DNA of 8,765 nucleotides from Micrococcales bacterium (GTDB lineage: Bacteria > Actinomycetota > Actinomycetes > S36-B12 > UBA5976): the NCBI GenBank assembly GCA_024640585.1, contig JAHEEQ010000118.1, forward strand, positions 1 to 8,765, read 5' to 3'. Position numbers and translations under genes: made by a program. Shown one piece after another: positions 1-7,113 of this stretch (its first letter is position 1; each line of letters opens with the position of its first letter). The notes beneath the pieces are model-generated. The model worked only from the letters and a program-made list of their open reading frames with translations. It searched no databases and had not been told where the DNA came from.

Positions 1-1154
1 AATGAATATTGTTCCCCATAATTTCTAGATGCAAAATCGAGTAGCCAACCGCCAAAAACCGGTCCAAAAATGCCGCCGAGGTCAGAGGACATCTGATACG
101 CAGAAATAACTGGCCCACGCGGCTGTCCGGCAGTTGCATCGCCAAGAACGGCAGGTGTTGCAGACGACAGGAATGCTCCTGCAACTCCAAGCACAAACAT
201 CGCTAAAAAATACGCCGATATATTTTCGATACCACCCATAGTGATCATCCCAAGACCAGACAAGAGAGTGCCCGCAATTAATACGGGTTTACGTCCGTAG
301 AAGTCGGCCCAATGTCCGGCTTTGGAAATCAATATGAATTGCCCGATTGCGCTGAATAAGAAGCCAGTACTTGCAAGACTCACTTGGCTATTTAGTGCCT
401 CCACAACAAAAAGCGGCGCAATTGCATTCAAGATTCCCATGCGCACAAAACCGTTTGTGAAATTTACTCCAACTGCCGCGGCGTATGCACGATTCTTGAA
501 TGCCTTTAAGACATCAAACCATGTGCCCACTTGTTCAGATGTTGCAACACTTTCAGTTAAATGGGCATTTCTTAAACTGAACCACGAAACCAAACTTGCA
601 AAGACCAAAGTGACTGCATAAACAAAGAATGGTGCACGCAAAGAAATCGCTGCGAAAATACCACCAACTGCAGGGCCTGCAAGTCCGCCAAGTAAGAATC
701 CGCCAGACCATGCACTTGAAGCCCTTCCGCGAAGTCCCGGTTCAACAACGCGAATGATTACTGCCATAGAAGCGATCGAAAACGCCACACTCCCAAGTCC
801 ACCTAGTCCACGCAATACAAGTAATTGCCAAAAGTTTTGGGACAGGCCTGCGGTGAATGAACTAATTGAAACAATTGCAAGACCAAATGAAAGCGTGCGA
901 CGTTCGCCAATCAAATCCACAAACTTTCCGGCAAGTGGTGCGCCGGCCAATCGCATTCCTGCAAAAACCGAAACCACCGAGCTTGCAGCAAATGCGCTAA
1001 CTCCAAACTCTCGGGCAAATGCGGGAATTACAGGTGCAACAATTCCAAAACCCAAAGCCACACAAAATGCGACCATGCTTACAGAAGTTACTTCAATTGG
1101 AAGCTCGCGTAAAAGCGGAACACGATTGCGCAGTACCTGAAGTGGATTGTTCAT
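1..1154 (-). CDS. MFS transporter, DHA1-like exporter (partial, C-terminus off left edge)
   Basis: The minus-strand frame stays open from the ATG at 1154-1152 to the window edge, giving about 384 residues without a stop. The protein is strongly hydrophobic with the two-fold layout of the major facilitator superfamily. The first half carries a motif A loop at residues 76-86 (GKFVDLIGERR), and the second half has its counterpart at about 280-289 (GHWADFYGRK). A Gly-rich segment near 117-125 follows the pattern of TM4, and a Gly/Pro-rich helix near 150-165 resembles the motif C region of antiporters. This suggests a proton-driven exporter of the inner membrane; the substrate cannot be read from sequence. 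The start overlaps the greA stop by one base (TAATG), so translation is probably coupled to greA. About 10-30 C-terminal residues are missing. The family call is secure; the efflux direction is inference. Confidence 0.9.
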   Translation of the reverse strand, partial: MNNPLQVLRNRVPLLRELPIEVTSVSMVAFCVALGFGIVAPVIPAFAREFGVSAFAASSVVSVFAGMRLAGAPLAGKFVDLIGERRTLSFGLAIVSISSFTAGLSQNFWQLLVLRGLGGLGSVAFSIASMAVIIRVVEPGLRGRASSAWSGGFLLGGLAGPAVGGIFAAISLRAPFFVYAVTLVFASLVSWFSLRNAHLTESVATSEQVGTWFDVLKAFKNRAYAAAVGVNFTNGFVRMGILNAIAPLFVVEALNSQVSLASTGFLFSAIGQFILISKAGHWADFYGRKPVLIAGTLLSGLGMITMGGIENISAYFLAMFVLGVAGAFLSSATPAVLGDATAGQPRGPVISAYQMSSDLGGIFGPVFGGWLLDFASRNYGEQYS

Positions 1155-1633
1155 TAGTGGTTTTGAACGTCAACCACTACAACGTTTGCAACCCGACCAT
1201 TCGGTAATTCGTAACTAACTTCATCACCAATTCTTCTGCCAATTAATGCTTGACCGAGAGGGGATTGCGGGCTAATCACTGGATGGGTTGAGTGGCTGGC
1301 TTCTTCTGCAGATCCAACCAAATAAGTTTCCGTGTCATCGACTCCAAATTCAACAGTTACCACGCGTCCAATATGAACTTCGCCATCTGCAACCTCTGGA
1401 GTTCCGATTTTGGCATGCTCTAAAAGATGTTCAAGGTGCGAAATGCGACCTTCATTCTTGCTTTGCTCTTCACGAGCTGCGTGGTAACCGCCGTTTTCTT
1501 TGAGGTCACCTTCTTCTCGAGCAGCAGTAATTCGAAGCATGATTTCGTCACGAACCGCACCTTTTCGTTCGTCTAGTTCAGCCTTTAAGCGATCGTAGGC
1601 AGCCTGGGTGAGCCAAGTGGTGTGTTCTGTCAT
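1154..1633 (-). CDS. greA: Transcription elongation factor GreA
   Basis: The 159-residue product has the normal GreA length and architecture: an N-terminal antiparallel coiled coil (about 8-78) and a C-terminal FKBP-like domain (about 84-157). The coiled-coil tip reads AREEGDLKENGGYHAAREEQ at about 38-57 and holds the acidic residues Asp43 and Glu46. In the family these reach through the RNA polymerase secondary channel and promote cleavage of backtracked transcripts. The ATG at 1633-1631 is preceded on the minus strand by GAAAGG about 8 bases upstream, a plausible ribosome binding site. It lies 42 bp downstream of the DUF4307 gene, and its TAA overlaps the start of the MFS gene. Greater similarity to GreA than GreB is judged by eye. 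Actinobacteria usually have a single Gre factor next to DUF4307, which supports the call. Confidence 0.96.
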   Translation of the reverse strand: MTEHTTWLTQAAYDRLKAELDERKGAVRDEIMLRITAAREEGDLKENGGYHAAREEQSKNEGRISHLEHLLEHAKIGTPEVADGEVHIGRVVTVEFGVDDTETYLVGSAEEASHSTHPVISPQSPLGQALIGRRIGDEVSYELPNGRVANVVVVDVQNH

Positions 1634-1675
1634 TTCTAGAGCCTTTCAAAAACAATGGCGTAAAGGTAGCAACCG

Positions 1676-2164
1676 CTACGAAACCCACTGCCACGGCGCA
1701 AATAACGGTGCTTCTTGCGCTGGTGGGAGTAGACCTGGGCGAAAATGTGGCCCAAGCAGGCGATTTTCATTAAGTTCGCAAGTTGGAGTCAAAACCGCAT
1801 ATGCACCCGAATAAGTCTTCAAGTTTTGAGTGAATTTCGAAATTGAAGTTGTATTCGTAGCCTTAAATATCGCAAAGCCAACATCAAACTGGTCTGAGTC
1901 CTGAGCTTTGAGGGTGCAGACCACTGGCAAGTTTTCCGCTTGATAAACCGTCCAGGTGATACTTACCGCAGTCTCACTTTTCACTTGCCAAGAAATCAAT
2001 CTGGTTTCTACATCAGAGTTTTGACGGCTCGTGACTTGCAAAAATAAGTAGCCGAAAGACAAAAGCGCAATTAACCAGATTGCGATTTGAATAATTGGAT
2101 TTCGAGGTTTTAGGCCATAGCGTTCATGAAGTTCGACTGGGACGTTTGCCCGCGATACCGCCAT
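1676..2164 (-). CDS. DUF4307 family single-pass membrane protein
   Basis: This 162-residue protein starts with a short polar segment containing ERYG (14-17). One transmembrane helix follows at about 24-44, then an extracytoplasmic domain with the DUF4307 pattern: W59-x-V, a beta-strand-rich stretch, V-x-C83 followed by A-x-D, and a second cysteine at Cys129. Function is unknown; the family is actinobacterial and sits beside greA, as Rv1081c/Rv1080c do in M. tuberculosis. The frame extends to an ATG at 2227, but the ATG at 2164-2162 is chosen because GGAGG lies 5 bases upstream of it and because the family begins shortly before RYG. A Pro-rich tail of about 33 residues after Cys129 goes beyond the usual family end. 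The two cysteines could form a disulfide outside the membrane (inference). It is the first gene of the DUF4307-greA-MFS run. Confidence 0.85.
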   Translation of the reverse strand: MAVSRANVPVELHERYGLKPRNPIIQIAIWLIALLSFGYLFLQVTSRQNSDVETRLISWQVKSETAVSITWTVYQAENLPVVCTLKAQDSDQFDVGFAIFKATNTTSISKFTQNLKTYSGAYAVLTPTCELNENRLLGPHFRPGLLPPAQEAPLFAPWQWVS

Positions 2165-2259
2165 ACCTACCTCCAACTTTGGGTGAAATTTACCCCGAAC
2201 TGCGCGCCTATATGCCATTAGGAGCAAAATTGGCTCATTCGTTCTGATTTGGAGTTGAA
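2165..2259. promoter_or_regulatory. Divergent intergenic region with promoters for both flanking operons
   Basis: This 95-bp gap separates the start of the minus-strand DUF4307-greA-MFS run from the start of the plus-strand small ORF-SURF1-DUF3817 run, so it should hold both promoters. A TATA-rich element occurs at about 2210-2215 (TATATG, read on the other strand as CATATA). I could not pair it convincingly with a -35 box on either strand. In Mycobacterium this position is occupied by mca; no remnant of it is recognisable here. Confidence 0.4.
2170..2174 (-). promoter_or_regulatory. Shine-Dalgarno site deciding the DUF4307 start
   Basis: The minus strand reads GGAGG and then five bases before the ATG at 2164-2162. 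This is the strongest ribosome binding site near this gene. It lies inside the longer open frame that begins at 2227, so it argues for the shorter protein. Confidence 0.75.
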
Positions 2260-2430
2260 ATGTTTATAGGTGTTCGCATGGATGTCTCGGATGTGCCAAT
2301 CGATAATTTCACTGCAGGTTGGCTTGGCGGCGTTTTCTTTTTAGCAATGGCTATCGCAGTCGGATTGCTTTGGCGCAACATGAATAAACGCCTTAAGAAT
2401 CTTGATAAGAAACATAAAGACGAAAAATAA
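2260..2430 (+). CDS. Small single-TM protein (Rv1083-like, mca-associated family)
   Basis: This is a 56-residue protein with a short polar N-terminus, one transmembrane helix at about 19-38, and a strongly basic C-terminal tail rich in Lys and Arg that should lie in the cytoplasm. The stretch after the helix, WRNMNKRLKNL (38-48), resembles the conserved motif of a small actinobacterial protein usually encoded just downstream of mca (Rv1083 in M. tuberculosis). I recognised this by pattern, not by alignment. GGAG at 2251-2254 lies 5 bases before the ATG at 2260, which favours that start over the internal ATG at 2278. The stop is 5 bases before the SURF1 ATG, so the two are almost certainly co-transcribed. 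Its function is unknown. The short length lowers certainty, but the ribosome binding site, the TM helix and the tight spacing together make it a credible gene. Confidence 0.75.
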   Translation: MFIGVRMDVSDVPIDNFTAGWLGGVFFLAMAIAVGLLWRNMNKRLKNLDKKHKDEK

Positions 2431-2435
2431 TTTTG

Positions 2436-3101
2436 ATGACTCGCGCAAGCCAGCGAATTCTTATTGCGACATTTTTAGCGTTAGTAGCGCTTATCGCAAC
2501 TGCGGCTTTAGGCGTCTGGCAATACAGCCGGGCTTATAGAGCTGATGTCGAAAAAGAAATACTAAATGCGCGAGTGATCAATCTGAACAAGGTTTCTACT
2601 CTCGGCAAGTATGTCCCAGAAAAGTACTATGGACAAAGAGTGCAAATTAATGGCGAATTAGTTTGCGATGCAAAATTCAAAAATGAAATTCCTTCACAAG
2701 GGATTGATTGGACCGTTGCTGCAATTCGCCTCGTAGATAATTCGCTAATCGCACTCGCAAGTGTTGCGAACTACTGCGAACTCCAATCCGGTGGCGAAAC
2801 TTGGGTTGGCAGAATTCAGCCTGCTCAAGATTTCGCCCAACTTCCTGCGACGTACAAACCTCCAGCGGTTGCGGTCATAAATACTGATGATCTTGTAATT
2901 CGCTGGAAATCTAATGTTCGAGATGGCTATGTATTGATTACGCGCGACGTACCTGAAAACTTGATTGTTTTGCCACCGGTTGGAATAGACATTAGAAATC
3001 TTTTCTATGCGTGGCAGTGGTGGCTGTTTGCGGCATTTGCAATTTTTATCTACACCAGATTTGTTCGCGACGAATTACGCGAAAAGTACAAATTAGAATA
3101 A
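2436..3101 (+). CDS. SURF1-like cytochrome oxidase assembly protein
   Basis: The 221-residue protein has the SURF1/Shy1 hairpin layout. The first TM helix at about 8-27 ends in the family motif L-G-x-W-Q-Y-x-R. A soluble domain follows that would face outside the membrane, and a second TM helix at about 186-208 begins with YAWQWWLF, the typical C-terminal SURF1 signature, before a charged cytoplasmic end. SURF1 proteins help assemble the haem a3-CuB centre of aa3-type cytochrome c oxidase. Two cysteines (in ELVCDAKF and NYCEL) lie in the outer domain and may pair (inference). The ATG at 2436 is preferred; a TTG at 2433 directly before it is possible. No good ribosome binding site precedes it, so translation is probably coupled to the small gene 5 bases upstream. 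No other oxidase genes are visible in the window. Confidence 0.88.
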   Translation: MTRASQRILIATFLALVALIATAALGVWQYSRAYRADVEKEILNARVINLNKVSTLGKYVPEKYYGQRVQINGELVCDAKFKNEIPSQGIDWTVAAIRLVDNSLIALASVANYCELQSGGETWVGRIQPAQDFAQLPATYKPPAVAVINTDDLVIRWKSNVRDGYVLITRDVPENLIVLPPVGIDIRNLFYAWQWWLFAAFAIFIYTRFVRDELREKYKLE

Positions 3102-3120
3102 GCCTGATTTAGGAGTCCTT

Positions 3121-3441
3121 ATGAACGACGCATTCAAATTACGTGAACTTCAAGTTGCGGTTTCGCGCTACCGATTCATGGCACTATTTACAGGGTCAGT
3201 CCTTGCGACGATGACATTCGTCGGCTTGCCCTTCAAATATATCTTGGGTCATCACGATGCCTGGATTTCATATGGCTGGATGGCGCATGGTTGGATTTTC
3301 ATGGTTTACACGCTCGTGACCATCGATCTAGGCCTTAAAGCAAAGTGGAGTTACAAAGAACTCTTTCTAAACATCTTGGCTGGAACTATTCCGGTTTACA
3401 CATTTATTGTTGAGAAGAAAATTTCTAAGCGTTACAAGTAG
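3121..3441 (+). CDS. DUF3817 family integral membrane protein
   Basis: This 106-residue protein has three predicted membrane segments, at about 18-40, 50-70 and 80-98. It carries the DUF3817 hallmarks: RYRFMA near residue 17, TFVGLPFKY, an AHGWIFMVY stretch with a conserved His-Gly, then KWSYKELFLNILAGTIPVYTFIVEKK with the family's G-T-I-P motif. The biochemical role is unknown. The gene is often found beside SURF1-like genes in Actinobacteria, which suggests a role around the respiratory chain (inference). AGGAG at 3111-3115 lies 5 bases before the ATG. It is the last gene of the plus-strand run. Its TAG stop directly abuts the stop of the opposing DUF4031 gene, with no room for a terminator between them. 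Confidence 0.88.
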   Translation: MNDAFKLRELQVAVSRYRFMALFTGSVLATMTFVGLPFKYILGHHDAWISYGWMAHGWIFMVYTLVTIDLGLKAKWSYKELFLNILAGTIPVYTFIVEKKISKRYK

Positions 3442-3708
3442 CTATGGTTGATGGTGAATGCGTTTTCGCAAGCCCGAAGCAATTAGGCGGCGGACAATTT
3501 CACGGGAGTCAGTTTCCACGGCACCCAATGAAATAGCACGTTCTCTATATTCAGCCGGAACGTCGTAATGATCGCCACCAAATCCACGTTCAGGAATTCC
3601 AAGCTCTCGAGCGAACTCATGCAACTCTTCCAAGGATTCATCACTAACTAGATGACACCACATACGGTCCCACCTCGGCCAGTATGGGTAATCAATCAAA
3701 ATCGCCAC
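3442..3708 (-). CDS. DUF4031 domain protein
   Basis: The 88-residue soluble protein matches the DUF4031 pattern across its whole length: an I-D-Y near the N-terminus, W-x-HLVSD at about 17-23, EELHEFARELGIP at about 27-39, GDHYDVP at about 45-51, and Ala-Ile-Ser-Leu-Gly-Ala followed by REIVRRL. The His and Asp residues of HLVSD and DHYD look like possible metal or catalytic ligands, but no function is established that I know of. The start is GTG (3708-3706). An AAGG lies 7 bases upstream, overlapping the TAA of the reductase gene, so the two are tightly coupled with 9 bases between stop and start. This places DUF4031 in one transcription unit with the CoADR-rhodanese gene and probably under the same repressor. 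It ends against the DUF3817 stop. Confidence 0.87.
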   Translation of the reverse strand: MAILIDYPYWPRWDRMWCHLVSDESLEELHEFARELGIPERGFGGDHYDVPAEYRERAISLGAVETDSREIVRRLIASGLRKRIHHQP

Positions 3709-3717
3709 GGCGAAACC

Positions 3718-5676
<1,959 letters not shown>

Positions 5677-5692
5677 AATTCAGACACATATT

Positions 5693-5712
5693 AAGTATAC
5701 CCCCAGGGGTAT
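5693..5712 (+). promoter_or_regulatory. CsoR/CstR-type operator 2 (upstream of LysE-GNAT-MMPL)
   Basis: The plus strand reads AAGTATACCCCCAGGGGTAT, differing from operator 1 only at the fifth base. It lies in the 51-bp gap between the repressor stop and the transporter start and ends 15 bases before the ATG at 5728; operator 1 ends 18 bases before the reductase ATG. The equal orientation and distance suggest a second promoter under the same repressor, driving the downstream genes apart from read-through of the repressor gene. I could not assign a confident -35/-10 pair. Confidence 0.85.
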
Positions 5713-5721
5713 CCCTAGGGA
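5712..5721. repeat. Perfect 10-bp palindrome overlapping the transporter ribosome binding site
   Basis: TCCCTAGGGA is a perfect inverted repeat that begins at the last base of operator 2 and contains most of the GGGAG (5718-5722) used as the Shine-Dalgarno site for the LysE-family gene. It could be a weak additional half-site for the repressor or could form a small stem hiding the ribosome binding site. It could also be chance. Confidence 0.5.
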
Positions 5722-5727
5722 GTTTCA

Positions 5728-6372
5728 ATGATCGCCCCTCAGCACGTAATTCCATACGTGATTTCTGCTATCGCGATTATTTTGATTCCTGGCCCAAGCG
5801 TTTTATTCACAATCGCCCGTGCAATTTCTTGGGGGAGAACAATTGCTGTTCTCACAGTATTGGGAAACACAATTGGAGTGTTCGTTCTTAGTATCGGTGT
5901 TGCACTTGGGCTTGGACCAATATTGCAAAATTCAGATCTGCTCTATTCGCTTGTGCAAATAATTGGTGGCACATACATCATCTACTTGGGCATTGACGCA
6001 ATTCGTCATCGAGTTGCAACTGCGGAATCGATTGTGGCTGTGTCGGGAAATGCTCCAAGCAAGTTGACAACAGTCAAACAAGGTTTTGTGGTTGGAATTT
6101 TGAATCCAAAAGTAATTGTTTTCTTTGCTGCTGTTCTTCCGCATTTCGTTGATACAGAATATTCGTCGGTTACTTCTCAGCTATTCGCACTTGGCGCAGT
6201 TTTCTGCGTACTTGGTTTCACTTTTGACAGTATGTATGGCCTTCTTGCTGGAACTGCTCGCGATTGGCTCTCTTCTACACCAAAACGACTCGTTGTGATG
6301 CGTTCAACTGGCGGCGGAGTAATGATGTTGCTTGGATTGGCCACGATATTGACAGCTCCTAGGCCTTGGTGA
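5728..6372 (+). CDS. LysE/RhtB family amino-acid or small-metabolite exporter
   Basis: The 214-residue membrane protein has about six TM helices and the LysE/RhtB hallmarks: PGPS at 21-24 within TM1, the Gly-rich GNTIG at 46-50, GGTYIIYLG at 80-88, and the second-half NPK at 126-128 within GFVVGILNPKVIVFFAAVLPHF. Family members export amino acids or related metabolites (Lys, homoserine/threonine, cysteine and O-acetylserine) using the proton gradient. GGGAG at 5718-5722 lies 5 bases before the ATG. The gene starts directly after operator 2, so it is probably derepressed with the CoADR-rhodanese gene. A sulfur-containing substrate such as cysteine, a persulfide or a sulfonate would fit this control; S. 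aureus CstR controls the sulfite/sulfonate-type exporter TauE, which is from a different family. The substrate is inference. Its TGA overlaps or abuts the start of the acetyltransferase gene. Confidence 0.9.
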   Translation: MIAPQHVIPYVISAIAIILIPGPSVLFTIARAISWGRTIAVLTVLGNTIGVFVLSIGVALGLGPILQNSDLLYSLVQIIGGTYIIYLGIDAIRHRVATAESIVAVSGNAPSKLTTVKQGFVVGILNPKVIVFFAAVLPHFVDTEYSSVTSQLFALGAVFCVLGFTFDSMYGLLAGTARDWLSSTPKRLVVMRSTGGGVMMLLGLATILTAPRPW

Positions 6373-6374
6373 TT

Positions 6375-7106
6375 ATGAAACGCATTGATACTTGGGAAGA
6401 TTTCAAAACAGTTGCACACTGGAATCAAATTGCAATGGTTATGCCACATATTTTTATTTGTGGTTGGCAAACGGAAAATGGAGTATTTTCTTTAGCGCAC
6501 GCCGAAGATCAAATTTGGCTCTCTGGTGCCGGCGATTTTTCATTGTTGGAATATGCAAAGGTTCTAAATGACGCCGCTGCTCTCGGCCATGTCGCGACCA
6601 TGATTTCCATTCCGACCGAAATCGCAAAACAACTCAACTTTGAAAACTCTCGCGATGTAGTTTGGATGCGACGAACCAAACCGTTCCCGCCAAAAAGTGT
6701 GGCATCAAATGTTTCAATTATTCGTGATGATAGTTTCAATTCAGAAATTCAAAGATTTCTGCAATTAAACGCCCCAGAATCATCTGTATTTCCAGGAAAT
6801 CATGAAATTTTATTTTGGGTAGTTGCTAGAAATTTCGAAAAAGAAATCGTTGGTGTGGCAGCCGGAGTTCAGTGGCAAACCGGAACTTATGTTGTGTCTT
6901 CAGTGGCAACAGCGGAATCTGCTCGTCGGCAGGGGATTGGGAGTTTGGTCACACTCACAACCGCACAAGAGCTATTTGCTCTTGGCGCGCAGACAGTTCA
7001 CCTGGGCGTGAGGGCAACAAATCGGGGAGCATTAGCCATGTATCAGGCTATTGGGTTTGATGAGCAATTCGATTTCACAAGAGCTTTTCTAAAAGCCAAA
7101 GATTAG
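6375..7106 (+). CDS. GNAT family N-acetyltransferase
   Basis: The 243-residue protein has a C-terminal GNAT fold (about 112-243). The acetyl-CoA pyrophosphate loop is RRQGIG at 184-189, following the beta-strand YVVSSVAT. The C-terminal motif N216-R-G-A-L-A-M-Y223-Q-A-I-G-F includes the Tyr often used as general acid. The first roughly 110 residues are not recognisable as a named domain; they may be a degenerate second GNAT-like half, as in some two-domain actinobacterial acetyltransferases (uncertain). It should transfer an acetyl group from CoA to a small amine or protein; the substrate is unknown. Three starts are possible: TTG 6366, GTG 6369 (overlapping the exporter TGA as GTGA) and ATG 6375. 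I chose the ATG, but the GTG has AGG five bases upstream. It lies between two transporter genes in one apparent operon. Confidence 0.87.
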   Translation: MKRIDTWEDFKTVAHWNQIAMVMPHIFICGWQTENGVFSLAHAEDQIWLSGAGDFSLLEYAKVLNDAAALGHVATMISIPTEIAKQLNFENSRDVVWMRRTKPFPPKSVASNVSIIRDDSFNSEIQRFLQLNAPESSVFPGNHEILFWVVARNFEKEIVGVAAGVQWQTGTYVVSSVATAESARRQGIGSLVTLTTAQELFALGAQTVHLGVRATNRGALAMYQAIGFDEQFDFTRAFLKAKD

Positions 7107-7113
7107 GGTCAAA

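Noticed and set aside
322..1140. Plus-strand open frames at 322-621 and 754-1140
   Set aside because: They are antisense to the MFS gene, whose minus-strand frame is open across the whole region and carries clear family motifs; the plus-strand translations show no family pattern.
2165..2227. Longer N-terminus for the DUF4307 protein from the ATG at 2227
   Set aside because: The extra 21 residues are basic and unlike the family, and a strong GGAGG site lies 5 bases before the ATG at 2164 instead.
5677..5700. Possible terminator after the repressor gene
   Set aside because: No GC-rich stem with a T-run is present; the only inverted repeats in the gap are the operator and the TCCCTAGGGA palindrome, so read-through into the LysE-family gene is possible.
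6177..6470. Minus-strand open frame across the end of the LysE-family gene and the start of the GNAT gene
   Set aside because: It lacks any family pattern and lies antisense to two well-supported genes.
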